Source of the DNA: Rhodococcus rhodnii
GTDB lineage: Bacteria; Actinomycetota; Actinomycetes; Mycobacteriales; Pseudonocardiaceae
Reading direction: 5' to 3'
DNA: 64,000 nt
Assembly: GCA_000720375.1 (NCBI GenBank)
Contig: JOAA01000013.1
Span: forward strand, 248,001 to 312,000
Every line of letters begins with the position of its first letter. Within the stretch, counting starts at the first letter, position 1. Both the position numbers and the translations under genes were made by a program. This document shows, piece by piece, positions 48,875-58,217 of the stretch. Under the pieces are notes generated by a model. It made no database searches, was not told where the DNA came from, and was given only the letters and a program-made list of their open reading frames with translations.

Positions 48875-49944
48875 TCGCGATAGTGCGGCAGCGACCGCCC
48901 GGACTGTGTGGTCGCCCCACGGTCGGTCGGGTGGTCGCGATGCACACGCATCTCGTCCACTTTCGCCGGCAGAGCCTCCGCCAGCCGACTGATCGCCTCC
49001 GCAGCCTCCCGCTCGACCTTGGTCACCGCATCCAGGTACTGCTTGACCGTGTCACGCAGATACTCGCGATCCTGTAGCAGCACGGTGATCGTGTTGCCCG
49101 GCTCGGCCTTCGCGGTCTTGATCGCTTCGCCCACCACATCGACCAACGTGACCGCCGCGACCACGGCACCGCCTCCTCCGGTGAGCACCGTCGTCACAGC
49201 GGTCGCAATCCCTGACACGACAACCGAGGCGAAGTCGATGGTCAACCCACCACCGCGGCCATACCAGTCGTGTTCCGCGAAGATCTTTGTCAACGCGTTC
49301 ATCAACGCGGTGATGTCGGCACGTGCCTGTTGGAAGATCGCCCGATACCGGACTATGTTCTCGGCGATGATGTAGCCGAGATTCTCGGTGTATACCTGGT
49401 AGTTGATGAAGTCCCGCTCGTACAGGTAGGCGTTGGTCCGCGCTGGCCCGAACCATCCTTCCTTCATTTCGGCCCAGTCGCCGCGGGCTGTGCACTCTTC
49501 GTTGTATTTGGCGTGGGGAACCGAACCGACGGGCCGGTTTCGGCCGGGCGTGCCGCCATACGTCTCGTTCTGCCAGGTGAAATAGCCGGTCACGAGTTTC
49601 TGATAGGCCGAGTCGATGACTGGCTCCTGGATACCCGCGACGGCCTCGGCGGACCGGAACAGCGCACCGGGGTCGGACGCGAAGCCGTCGATCACCGACA
49701 CCGTGTGAAACAGCGGATCCGCGTCAAGGTTCGGCATGCGCTGGGGCATTTCGGCATCCGGTGGCACGTTTCCGCTGTCGTCGACCCCAGTGGCCCGGTA
49801 GATGCGGGGACCGTCGTGCGAGCCAGGGGACAACAGGTACTGGACCCGGGAATTCAGCTCGGCCGCTGCCTTGGCGAGTTCGGGATCAACGTCCGGGGCG
49901 ATGCCCGCGACCGGTATCGGGCCACGGCCGGGTGGAAGACTCAC
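48865..49944 (-). CDS. Large type VII secretion-associated protein, unknown function
   Basis: A 359-aa protein of no family I recognise. The N-terminal half has DPELAKAAAELNSRVQYLL and the central part aromatic-rich TGYFTWQNETYGG, WFGPARTNAYLYERDFINYQVYTENLGYIIAENIVRYRAIF, followed by a small-residue, weakly hydrophobic region (VVSGIATAVTTVLTGGGGAVVAAVTLVDVV) and a coiled-coil-like C-terminus (TVKQYLDAVTKVEREAAEAISRLAEALPAKVDEM). GTG 49944 follows the WXG gene by 4 bp, so it is probably its partner or a toxin-like substrate. Confidence 0.65.
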   Translation of the reverse strand: MSLPPGRGPIPVAGIAPDVDPELAKAAAELNSRVQYLLSPGSHDGPRIYRATGVDDSGNVPPDAEMPQRMPNLDADPLFHTVSVIDGFASDPGALFRSAEAVAGIQEPVIDSAYQKLVTGYFTWQNETYGGTPGRNRPVGSVPHAKYNEECTARGDWAEMKEGWFGPARTNAYLYERDFINYQVYTENLGYIIAENIVRYRAIFQQARADITALMNALTKIFAEHDWYGRGGGLTIDFASVVVSGIATAVTTVLTGGGGAVVAAVTLVDVVGEAIKTAKAEPGNTITVLLQDREYLRDTVKQYLDAVTKVEREAAEAISRLAEALPAKVDEMRVHRDHPTDRGATTQSGRSLPHYRDYF

Positions 49945-49948
49945 CGTC

Positions 49949-50353
49949 TCACCGGCCCATCTGATCGAGTTGGTTCGCGATGGACTGGAACCTGTCGGCG
50001 ATCATCTGGTCTGTTCGCCTGGCCAGAGCGATGATCTGGTGCAGAGAGTTCTCATAGTCCAACAACGACGCGGCCAGCCGTTTCTGGTCATCCTTGACCT
50101 GGCGAAGCTGCCACTCCAACGCGTTGAGAAACGAACTGCTGGCCGACCGGATCTCGTTGTTGCCGATCCCACCGAACCAACCGCCTGCCTGACTGGCGTG
50201 CGCCGCGGTCACCTCGCCATGCGCCTGGTCGTATCGACCGGCCAGCTTGTCCAGTTGCTCGACGACCGGTGTCAGGAACAGACCGATCTTGCGTGTCATG
50301 TGATCTGGGTCGATCGCGAAGTCCGGCTGTCTGCCCTCGCCTGGTGCGGTCAT
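49949..50353 (-). CDS. WXG100-like protein
   Basis: A 134-aa helical-hairpin protein with W59-F60-G61 (GGWFGG) between two helices, the WxG100 arrangement of ESX/type VII substrates. The start is ATG 50353 (MTAPGEGRQPDF) preceded by GAGGAGGGG; the longer frame adds a basic unlikely tail. It is the first gene of a pair with the 359-aa protein. Somewhat longer than the 100-aa norm. Confidence 0.72.
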   Translation of the reverse strand: MTAPGEGRQPDFAIDPDHMTRKIGLFLTPVVEQLDKLAGRYDQAHGEVTAAHASQAGGWFGGIGNNEIRSASSSFLNALEWQLRQVKDDQKRLAASLLDYENSLHQIIALARRTDQMIADRFQSIANQLDQMGR

Positions 50354-50503
50354 TCTGTTGTCCCCTCCTCGTACGCGCTTGCGTGACACGCGCGTCGCTC
50401 ATCGTGACAGAAAGCGTCGCGGCGCGTAGCGGAATCGCTACGGAAAGAGGACACAGCGCTGGGGCCGCCCCAGCGAACAGGACGGCCCCAAAACCCACTG
50501 CTG

Positions 50504-50986
50504 TCACGTGACCTGGACGTACCCGAGGAATTCCTCGTTCTCGGTCTGGTCACCGCAATCGCCGACCCACAGGGCGATGACGTTCCACGTGCCCGGGTAG
50601 AGCAAGTTGTTGACGTTCACGCGGTTGAGGGCGTCGCGGTTGTCGTCGCGCACGACGCCGTTGCTGGACGCGCCGGCTTGGTGGGTGCGGACGTCGCCGT
50701 TCGCGGTGTTGGAATAGATGAATGTGGCCTTCGAGCCGGGTTTGATGTTGTCGCCGAAATGTGCCACGTGGTTGTAGAACGAGAATCTGTTTATTCTCAG
50801 TGTGCTGCCGGTGAAGCTTTCCGTGCCGATTTGGTTTCCGTTCCCGAACAACACCGTTCCGCTCGGCGGCGCCTTGTGCAGGTGCAGATACGAGCCGCAT
50901 GTCGCGGCCGCTGCCGGGGTTGCCGCCGCTACGGCGACCGTTCCCGCGGCCAGCACCGAAAGCACGAGTGCGATGATTCGTCTCAT
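50504..50986 (-). CDS. Small secreted protein, unknown function
   Basis: 160 aa with a signal peptide (MRRIIALVLSVLAAGTVAVAAATPAAA, cleavage after about residue 28) and a beta-rich mature domain with two cysteines (ATCGSYLHLHK ... WVGDCGDQTENEEFLGYVQVT). No family recognised. GAGGAGATCACGGC precedes ATG 50986, a good ribosome site. It stands alone between the WXG gene and DUF3224, and may be an exported binding or structural protein. Confidence 0.75.
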   Translation of the reverse strand: MRRIIALVLSVLAAGTVAVAAATPAAAATCGSYLHLHKAPPSGTVLFGNGNQIGTESFTGSTLRINRFSFYNHVAHFGDNIKPGSKATFIYSNTANGDVRTHQAGASSNGVVRDDNRDALNRVNVNNLLYPGTWNVIALWVGDCGDQTENEEFLGYVQVT

Positions 50987-51148
50987 GCCGTGATCTCCTC
51001 CTGGAATGAACAACGAAGACGTACGCCATCCATTCACAGCCGCGAAAACCACGGTAGAGCAACAGCATTACTCCACACCCCGCGCCCACGACCGCCCATT
51101 ACTCATCCTGACAGCAGATGTCAGGTACCCGCGGCAGCATCACCGGCC

Positions 51149-51526
51149 ATGAAGCTCACCGCGAAGTTCGAGATCACCGGCTGGGACCAGACGGCCTACG
51201 ACGAGCCCGCCGAGGGCCCGGCGCTGACCCAGGCCACGCTCAGCAAGGCCTACACCGGCGCGCTCGAGGGCATCGGCGAGGTCCGCATGCTCGCCTGCCA
51301 AACCGGCGAGACCGGCGCCGGGTACATGGCCCAGGAACGCGTCACCGGATCCCTCGACGGCACAACCGGCACGTTCGTGCTGCAACACGGCGCATGCGGC
51401 GGCCCGGACGGCACCGAGCAGTACGGCTTCGTCGTGCCGGGCACCGCGACCGGGGAACTGGCCGGCCTGACCGGCACGTGCCGGGTGCGGCACGGGGAGA
51501 TCAGCCTGGACTATCGCCTGGGCTGA
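51149..51526 (+). CDS. DUF3224 family protein
   Basis: A 125-aa beta-barrel-type protein: KLTAKFEITGWDQTAYDEPAEGPALTQATLSKAYTGALEG, GETGAGYMAQERVTGSLDGTTGTFVLQHGA, GTATGELAGLTGTCRVRH, the DUF3224 pattern (allene-oxide-cyclase-like barrel). Function unknown. The ATG at 51149 gives the family length. Its end overlaps the convergent LD-carboxypeptidase gene by 26 bp. Confidence 0.82.
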   Translation: MKLTAKFEITGWDQTAYDEPAEGPALTQATLSKAYTGALEGIGEVRMLACQTGETGAGYMAQERVTGSLDGTTGTFVLQHGACGGPDGTEQYGFVVPGTATGELAGLTGTCRVRHGEISLDYRLG

Positions 51527-52418
51527 GCGCTGGTTGCAGGATCGTCAAGGTGCCGTTGTCGGCGTCCAACTCCGCCTGCACGCCCAACGGCACCGTCAAC
51601 TGCGCCCGGCAATGCCCGAACCCCAGCTCCCACACCGTCGGCATGCCCAGCGACCCGATCAGGTCGTGCAGGATCGCCTCCACCACCGCCGGATCCCCGC
51701 AGTCGGTCCACGACCCCAGCGCGATCCCGTTCACGCCGGTGAACCAGCCCGAACGCAGCAACGCCGTCAGGATCCGGTCCAGCCGGTAGGTGTCCTCGGT
51801 GATGTCCTCCATCACCACGATCGCGTCCTGCGGCGGCGGCCCCGACCCCAGCAGGCTCGCGTTGCCGCCCACCACCATGCCGCGCGCGACCCCGTGCACC
51901 ATCGTCGCGGTCTGCGGCCCGGTCAGCACCTGCACCTTCTCCGGCTCGAACAACGTCTGCCGGAAATGCTCCCGCGCGGCCGCGTCGGTCACGAACGCAT
52001 CGGTGGCCAGCATCGGCGCGAACAGTGTCGCGACGTTCAAATGCTGCAGGAACGCCTCGTGCAGCACGGTGATGTCGCTCGATCCGACGAACAGCTTCGG
52101 GCCGGCCGCGGCCATCGCGTCCCAGTCCAGCAAGTCGACCATCCGCAACGTGCCGTAGCCGCCGCGGACACAGAACACCGCGTCCACCGCCGGGTCACAC
52201 CACGCGCGCTGCAGATCCGCCGCCCGATCCGCGTCCGCGCCCGCCAGGTACGGCAGCTTCGGGTGCCTGTCCAGCACGTGCTTGCCGACCTCGACGCGCA
52301 GTCCCCACGCCTCCAGGTACTTGATCCCCGCGGACAGCAGCTTCGGCGGCACCGGACCGGACGGGGCCACCAGCGCCACCCGGCTGCCGGGCCGCAACCG
52401 GGCCGGATGGATCTTCAC
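51501..52418 (-). CDS. Muramoyltetrapeptide LD-carboxypeptidase (S66 family)
   Basis: A 305-aa S66 peptidase: SRVALVAPSGPV, CVRGGYGTLRMVDLLDW, LFVGSSDITVLHEAFLQ, the glutamate segment VMEDITEDTYRLDRIL and histidine segment GFGHCRAQLTVPLG, giving the Ser-Glu-His catalytic pattern. It cleaves the L,D-bond of tetrapeptides in cytosolic peptidoglycan recycling. GTG 52418 overlaps the S9 peptidase stop by 4 bp (GTGA). Together with M55/M20 at 37.7-39.9 kb it adds to a peptide-scavenging theme in this region. Confidence 0.9.
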   Translation of the reverse strand: MKIHPARLRPGSRVALVAPSGPVPPKLLSAGIKYLEAWGLRVEVGKHVLDRHPKLPYLAGADADRAADLQRAWCDPAVDAVFCVRGGYGTLRMVDLLDWDAMAAAGPKLFVGSSDITVLHEAFLQHLNVATLFAPMLATDAFVTDAAAREHFRQTLFEPEKVQVLTGPQTATMVHGVARGMVVGGNASLLGSGPPPQDAIVVMEDITEDTYRLDRILTALLRSGWFTGVNGIALGSWTDCGDPAVVEAILHDLIGSLGMPTVWELGFGHCRAQLTVPLGVQAELDADNGTLTILQPALSPGDSPG

Positions 52419-54322
52419 GACTGCAGTTCCAGCACCGGCACGCCCGCCGGCGTGAACCCGAACACCTGACCGTAGAACGACAACTGCGCCTCCAGCACGG
52501 TCCGTTGGTTCTCCGCCTTGCGGAACCCGTGCTGCTCGCCGGCGAAGGTCAGGTACGCGTACGGGATGCCCTTGCCCGCCAACAATGCCACGAACCGGTC
52601 CGCCTGCTCCGGCGGGCAGATCTTGTCCTCCAGGCCCTGCATCACCAGCACCGGCCCGGCCAGCCGGTGCACGTTGTTGATCGGCGAGCGCTCGGCGTAC
52701 CGGTCGCGCTCGGCAGGCCAGGCACCGACCAGGCCTTCGACGTAACGCGACTCGAAGTCGTGCACCTCGCCGCCCTCGTGCGTCCAGCCTGCCAGATCCA
52801 GCACCGGGTACAGGATCGTCGCGCATGCGTACACGCTCGTGCTGGTGATCGACGCCGCCGAGGTCCAGCCGCCCGCGCTGCCGCCCATGATCGCCAGCCG
52901 CGCCGGGTCGGCCACGCCCTCCTGCGCCAGCGCGAGCGCCACCGCGGCGCAGTCGTCCACATCGACCACACCCCACTGCTCGCGCAGCGATTCGCGAAAC
53001 GCCCGCCCGTAGCCGGTCGACCCGCCGTAGTTCACCGCGACCACACCGATACCGCGGCTGGTCAGATACGCGAAGTCCACATTGAGCGACGGCGTGTACT
53101 TCGCCGTCGGCCCGCCGTGCACGAACACCACATACGGCGGTTTCTCGCCCTCGGGTGCGGCGAAGTCCGGATTGGACGGTGGATACACGTACGCAGGCAC
53201 CGTGCCGACCACTCGCTGCTGCGGCTCGGGCAGCCACTGCGGATCGAACGGCGGCTCCTGCGGCGTGTACGCGCGCATCTCACCGCGCGACAAGTCCAGA
53301 CTCACCACCGCCATCGGCAGTGACGCGCTGCCGGCCGCGGCGTAGAGCACCCCGTCGGCGGCGATGAGATCCGGGCGCCACGCGGTGAGGTCGGTGTCCA
53401 CATCGGTCACGGTGCCGCTGCGCTCGTCCAGGATCGCCAGGTGCGTGCCGGATCGCAGCACCGCGAACCGGCCGGACCCCAACGGGGTGAACCAGCGGCA
53501 GCCCATCCGCCACAGCGGGCCGCCCAGTTCCAGCTCGCACGGCGCCAGATTGCGTGTGGTGCCGTCGATGCCGATGCGGTACAGGTTCCACCAGCCGTCC
53601 GGGTCGGTCAGCACCAGCAGCGCCGCGCTGTCCTCCCACTCGACCTGGCACACCGCCTCGGTCGGGCCGCCCGCGAGCACCCGGTGCGCGCCGAACGTCC
53701 CGTCGGCCATCACCGGCGCCACGCACAAGCAGGCCGCGTCCCACGGCATCGCCGGGTGATCCCAGCCGAACCACGCCGCGTGCCGGCCGTCCGGACTGAT
53801 TTTCGGCCCGGACATGAACTGGTGGCTCGCGCCCAGCACCCGCACCTGCCCCTCGGCCAACGCGACCAGCTCACGGCGGATGTCGGTGGGTCGCTCACCG
53901 GTGACGGTCTCGCGCACACACCACACCTGACCGTCCGGCCCAGCCACCAGGTCGCCGAACACCCACCCGTGTTCCCGCGGCGGCACCGGGGTGATCGGCT
54001 CGGGCTCACCGCCGTCCCACGACACCTGATACACGCGTTGATCCGCCCAGTTGGTGAACACCACCCGGTCGTGCAGCACCACCCACGAGCGGCTGCCGTA
54101 CTCGTGCAGGCGGTTACGCACACTCCACCGCGCGTCCAGCACCTCGCGCGCGTCACCGTCCGCGGGCTGACGCATCAGCGCGACCCGGCCGCCCTCGCCG
54201 GGTCTGGTCTCGGTCCACCACACGTCCGCGCCGTACAGGTCCACCCAGTCCGGGCCCGCGGCCGCCGCCTGCTCGGCGGTGATCGGTGAGGCCCAGGTCC
54301 CGTAGGAAGCGATCTTCACCAC
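52415..54322 (-). CDS. S9 family (prolyl oligopeptidase-like) serine peptidase
   Basis: A 635-aa protein: N-terminal beta-propeller (about 1-370) and a C-terminal alpha/beta-hydrolase domain with nucleophile motif GGSAGGWTSA, acid region GLEDKICPPEQADR and catalytic histidine in AGEQHGFRKAEN. VYPPSNPDFAAPEGEKPPYVVFVHGGPTAKY opens the peptidase domain. No signal peptide is visible, so it is likely cytosolic. The start is set at GTG 54322; an upstream in-frame ATG (54346) is possible. Coupled to the LD-carboxypeptidase. Confidence 0.88.
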   Translation of the reverse strand: MVKIASYGTWASPITAEQAAAAGPDWVDLYGADVWWTETRPGEGGRVALMRQPADGDAREVLDARWSVRNRLHEYGSRSWVVLHDRVVFTNWADQRVYQVSWDGGEPEPITPVPPREHGWVFGDLVAGPDGQVWCVRETVTGERPTDIRRELVALAEGQVRVLGASHQFMSGPKISPDGRHAAWFGWDHPAMPWDAACLCVAPVMADGTFGAHRVLAGGPTEAVCQVEWEDSAALLVLTDPDGWWNLYRIGIDGTTRNLAPCELELGGPLWRMGCRWFTPLGSGRFAVLRSGTHLAILDERSGTVTDVDTDLTAWRPDLIAADGVLYAAAGSASLPMAVVSLDLSRGEMRAYTPQEPPFDPQWLPEPQQRVVGTVPAYVYPPSNPDFAAPEGEKPPYVVFVHGGPTAKYTPSLNVDFAYLTSRGIGVVAVNYGGSTGYGRAFRESLREQWGVVDVDDCAAVALALAQEGVADPARLAIMGGSAGGWTSAASITSTSVYACATILYPVLDLAGWTHEGGEVHDFESRYVEGLVGAWPAERDRYAERSPINNVHRLAGPVLVMQGLEDKICPPEQADRFVALLAGKGIPYAYLTFAGEQHGFRKAENQRTVLEAQLSFYGQVFGFTPAGVPVLELQS

Positions 54323-54536
54323 AAGCAGCGACCCTACTGGCCGCACCTGCCACGGACACCGACCGTGAGCCGGATTCCCCCGTGCCGCCTAATACCCGCC
54401 ACAGTCGGTATCCGGACACCCCGGGACACACAAGACGCACCGCCCCAGAGCACCCGCCGCGACCGTCACGCCGACACACAACCGTCACGGGCCGGGCTGC
54501 TGGTGACCGGCCGCGTGCCCTAGGGTCGAAGGTGCC

Positions 54537-55103
54537 ATGGCTCGTGTCATACATGTCTTCCGTCAGCCCGACCGGTTCATCGCCGGGACCGTCGGGCAAC
54601 CAGGTGACCGCACGTTCTTCCTGCAGGCGTCCCAAGACGCCCGCACGATCAGCGTCGCACTGGAGAAACAGCAGGTCGCGGTGCTCGCCGAACGGATCGG
54701 GTCACTGCTTGACGAAGTCGGCCGCCGGTTCGGCGCCGAGGTCCCGCCGGACACCCCCGATGATCTTCTGGACTCCGAACCGCTGGCCGTGCCGGTGGAG
54801 GAGGAGTTCCGGGTCGGCACGATGGGGCTGGGCTGGGACGCCGAGACCCGCGCGGTGGTGATCGAACTGCTCGCGGTCAGCGAGGCCGAAGTGGACGAAG
54901 CGGTCGTGCTGGACGACACCGAGGAAGGCCCGGACGCGGTGCGCGTGTTCCTGTCCCCGGCCTCGGCCAAGGCGTTCGCCGACCGCGCCGACCGGGTGGT
55001 GCGCGCCGGGCGCAAACCGTGCCCGCTGTGCGGTGAGCCCCTGGACGCCGACGGTCATGTCTGCCCGCGCCAGAACGGCTACCGCAGAAACGAAGAAGGC
55101 TGA
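54537..55103 (+). CDS. DUF3090 family protein
   Basis: A 188-aa protein with RVIHVFRQPDRFIAGTVGQPGDRTFFLQA, GLGWDAETRAVVIELLAV, FLSPASAKAFADRADRVVRAGRKPCPLCGEPLDADGHVCPR, the DUF3090 pattern with a C-terminal C-x2-C...H-x-C zinc patch. In many actinobacteria it is followed, as here, by an SCO1664-type gene (2-bp gap). Function unknown. A repair or coenzyme role has been suggested by neighbourhood only. Confidence 0.88.
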   Translation: MARVIHVFRQPDRFIAGTVGQPGDRTFFLQASQDARTISVALEKQQVAVLAERIGSLLDEVGRRFGAEVPPDTPDDLLDSEPLAVPVEEEFRVGTMGLGWDAETRAVVIELLAVSEAEVDEAVVLDDTEEGPDAVRVFLSPASAKAFADRADRVVRAGRKPCPLCGEPLDADGHVCPRQNGYRRNEEG

Positions 55104-55105
55104 GC

Positions 55106-55900
55106 GTGCACCCGGGTGACGCCGCAGCGCTCGAGCTGGTCACCCACGGCCAGATCGACGTGGAAGGACGGCTGGTCGACGCCTCCAACGCCACCCTCTA
55201 CGGGGCGATCAGCCACAACGGGGTGGCCGCGCACTGCGTGTACAAGCCGATCAACGGCGAGCGCGCGCTGTGGGACTTCCCCGACGGCACCCTGGCCGGG
55301 CGGGAAGTGGCGTCCTATCTGGTGTCCGAGGCGACCGGGCTCGGCCTGGTCCCGCCGACCGTGCTGCGCGCGGGACCGTTCGGCCGCGGCATGGTCCAGT
55401 TGTGGATCGACACCAAGGAAGGCGACGACCTGGTCGACGTCCTGCCGCCCGACGAGGTCCCCGACGGGTGGCGCACGGTGCTGCGCGCGCACGACCGCTA
55501 CGGCGACCCCGCGGTGCTCACGCACGCCGATCACGCCAGCGTGAAACTGCTCGCCGCGTTGGATGTCGTGCTCAACAACGCCGACCGCAAAGGCGGGCAC
55601 GTGCTGCACGGCACCGACGGCAACGTCTACGGCGTCGATCACGGCATCTGCCTGCATTCGGACCCGAAACTGCGGACCGTGCTGTGGGGGTTTCTCGGCG
55701 AACCGCTGCCGGAGGAGGCGATCGCGGGCCTGGCCCGGATGCGTCAGCAATTGGACGCCGAGCTGGGGCAGGCGCTGCGGCCGCACCTGACCCGCCGCGA
55801 GATCCACGCCCTGCGGGAGCGGACCGACGCGTTGCTGCGTGCACCGGTCTACCCGGAACCCAACCCGGACGGCCGCCCGATCCCATGGCCCGCCTTCTGA
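55106..55900 (+). CDS. SCO1664 family protein (kinase-like fold)
   Basis: A 264-aa protein: LVDASNATLYGAISHNGVAAHCVYKPINGERALWDFP, LAGREVASYLVSEATGLGLVPPTVLR, and KLLAALDVVLNNADRKGGHVL...GVDHGICLH. The D-x4-N-x-D and VDHG elements resemble the catalytic and metal loops of PI3/4-kinase-like folds. GTG 55106 is 2 bp after the DUF3090 stop. The biochemical activity is not known. A histidine-phosphatase gene that often completes this operon is absent here. Confidence 0.85.
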   Translation: MHPGDAAALELVTHGQIDVEGRLVDASNATLYGAISHNGVAAHCVYKPINGERALWDFPDGTLAGREVASYLVSEATGLGLVPPTVLRAGPFGRGMVQLWIDTKEGDDLVDVLPPDEVPDGWRTVLRAHDRYGDPAVLTHADHASVKLLAALDVVLNNADRKGGHVLHGTDGNVYGVDHGICLHSDPKLRTVLWGFLGEPLPEEAIAGLARMRQQLDAELGQALRPHLTRREIHALRERTDALLRAPVYPEPNPDGRPIPWPAF

Positions 55901-56000
55901 CCGTGTCCTGATTGGCGTCGGTATAAAGACCCTCAAGATCGGGGCGGCGGCCCGGTTATCGTGGACGGTCTTGCATCGAGGCAAGTGCCGGGAGGACGCG

Positions 56001-58217
56001 ATGGGTCGCCGCCGTGCCACGTTCGTTGCCGCAACACTGCTCGCCACGCTGAGCACCCTCACCACAGCCGAGGCCGATCCCGGGCGACATCGCCAGTTAC
56101 GCCTGGAAGTCCTGTCCGGGCCCGCGCAGTACGTCAGCGGGGGAGCCGCACGCCTCCGCGTGGTGATCCCCCGCGCAGAACCGTTGACAGCGACCGTCAC
56201 GGTCAACGGGACCGATGTCAGCTCCGCGTTCACCCGCGACGACCACGCCGAGCACGCGCTGGAAGGCGTGCTGCGCGACCTGCCGCTGGGCGAAAGCCGC
56301 GTGCAGGCAAGGGTTTCCGGGCGACGGGCCGAGCTCACCCTGGTCAACCACCCGATCAGCGGCCCGATGTTCGCCGGCCCGCACCAGCCGGACTTCTTCT
56401 GCTCGACTCCGGCGCACCTGGCCGGATTCGACCTCGCACCACCGTTCCTGGACAGCGACTGCTCACTGGCCACCCAGACCAGCTACTACTACCTCGCCGC
56501 CGGCGGCGACTGGAAACCCTACGACCGGACCGCGCCCCGCCCGCCGGACATGACCCGCACCGCCACCGGCGTGGACTTCGTCATCCGCTGGGAACGCGGC
56601 ACGATCAACAGGTTCATCTACACCATCGCCGTGCTGGACCCCGCGGGCACCGGCACCTCGGCGTGGAACCGCAAACTGATCTACCACTTCGGCGGCGGCG
56701 TGGCCATCGGCCACTACCAGGGCTCCAACAACCGCGGCGAATCCCGCTACGTCCACGGCCTGAGCCAGGGGTATGCGATCGCGTGGTCGACCGGGACGAA
56801 AACCAACACGCACTACAACCTCGTGCTGGGCGGCGAGACCGCGCTAATGGTCAAATCCCGCTTCGTCACCGAGTACGGCGACCCGCTGTACACCGTCGGG
56901 CTCGGCGGTTCCGGCGGCGGCATCCAGCAGTACGTCTACGCCCAGAACCACCCCGGGCTGCTGGACGGCGCGATCCCGCAGTACTCCTACCCGGACATGG
57001 TCACCCAGACCATCCACGTCGGCGACTGCGAACTGCTGGAACGCTGGATGGACGGCCAGGTCCGCGCAGACCCATCGTCGAAGTGGGCGGCGTGGTCCAA
57101 CCGGTCGCTGCTGGAAGGGCTGGCCGCGTCCGACACCGTGACCAACCAGTACCAGCCGCTCACCCCCTGGCTGCGCGCACCCGGCTCGTCGGAGTGCGTC
57201 AACGGCTGGCGCGGGCTGTCCCCGCTGGCGCTCAACCCGAAGTTCGGTACCGCGCCGGGTATCACGCCCGAACAACAGGCCGCGGTGGAATGGACACATT
57301 GGAACGACGCGGTCAACGTCTACGGCCGTGACCCGCGCACCGGCTACGCCCGCTCCACATGGGACAACGTCGGCGTGCAGTACGGGCTGAAAGCGTTGCG
57401 CGACAAAACCATCAGCCCAGAGGAGTTCCTGGCGCTCAACGCGGCGGTCGGCGGGTGGAAACCGCCGCAGGACAACGTCCAGGAAGGCTGCCCGTTCATC
57501 GCCACCGCCTGCCCGGCGGACATCGACGTGTGGAGCGCGCGCAACCAGAGCACACCCGGCCCCGACGGTGTCGCCCCACGCACCGAAGGATCGGTGGAGG
57601 CGATGCGCGCGGCCTACCGCTCCGGGCTGGTGTTCGACGGCCGTATCGACATCCCGGTCATCGACTGGCGCCACTACCTGGACGCCGAGCTGGACATGCA
57701 CAACGCGCGCCAGTCCTTCGCCACCCGCCAGCGCATCCTGGACCGCCGGCACCGCGCGGACAACCAGATCGTGTGGTTCACCGACGCCCGCCCGGCCCGC
57801 GCGTTCGACCAGACCCCCATGGCCCTGTCGGTGATGGACACCTGGCTGACCACCCTGCACGCCCGGCCCTGGCTCGGTGTGACGGGCGCGAAACCCGCCG
57901 AGGCCGCCGACAGCTGCTTCGCCACCGATGGCACCTTGCAGCACCGCGGCGGCGACGCGTGGCGCGGTATCCTCGACTCCGCGCCCCCGGGGCCGTGCAC
58001 CCAGCGGTTCCCGCTGCACGGCACCTCCCGCACCGTGGCGGGCGGCCCGTTCGACGAGCAGCACTACAAGTGCGCGCTGCAACCCGTCGAGTGGGCGATC
58101 GCGCGCGGCGTGTACGGCTCCTGGCGGCCCTCACCGGCCGAACGGGCCCGGCTCACGCAGATCTTCCCGACCGGGGTCTGCGACTACACCCGCCCGGATG
58201 TCGGGCGGCCCCGTTAG
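56001..58217 (+). CDS. DUF6351-type exported hydrolase-like protein
   Basis: A 738-aa protein with a signal peptide (RRRATFVAATLLATLSTLTTAEA), an N-terminal beta-sandwich-like part (RLEVLSGPAQYVSGGAARLRVVIP) and a large alpha/beta-hydrolase-like domain. A nucleophile-elbow-like GLGGSGGGIQQ (Ser304) follows a NLVLGGETALMVKSRFV stretch. It resembles DUF6351 and tannase-like exported proteins; substrate is unknown. GGGAGGAC precedes ATG 56001. Several cysteines occur in the mature part, consistent with an extracytoplasmic location. Confidence 0.8.
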   Translation: MGRRRATFVAATLLATLSTLTTAEADPGRHRQLRLEVLSGPAQYVSGGAARLRVVIPRAEPLTATVTVNGTDVSSAFTRDDHAEHALEGVLRDLPLGESRVQARVSGRRAELTLVNHPISGPMFAGPHQPDFFCSTPAHLAGFDLAPPFLDSDCSLATQTSYYYLAAGGDWKPYDRTAPRPPDMTRTATGVDFVIRWERGTINRFIYTIAVLDPAGTGTSAWNRKLIYHFGGGVAIGHYQGSNNRGESRYVHGLSQGYAIAWSTGTKTNTHYNLVLGGETALMVKSRFVTEYGDPLYTVGLGGSGGGIQQYVYAQNHPGLLDGAIPQYSYPDMVTQTIHVGDCELLERWMDGQVRADPSSKWAAWSNRSLLEGLAASDTVTNQYQPLTPWLRAPGSSECVNGWRGLSPLALNPKFGTAPGITPEQQAAVEWTHWNDAVNVYGRDPRTGYARSTWDNVGVQYGLKALRDKTISPEEFLALNAAVGGWKPPQDNVQEGCPFIATACPADIDVWSARNQSTPGPDGVAPRTEGSVEAMRAAYRSGLVFDGRIDIPVIDWRHYLDAELDMHNARQSFATRQRILDRRHRADNQIVWFTDARPARAFDQTPMALSVMDTWLTTLHARPWLGVTGAKPAEAADSCFATDGTLQHRGGDAWRGILDSAPPGPCTQRFPLHGTSRTVAGGPFDEQHYKCALQPVEWAIARGVYGSWRPSPAERARLTQIFPTGVCDYTRPDVGRPR

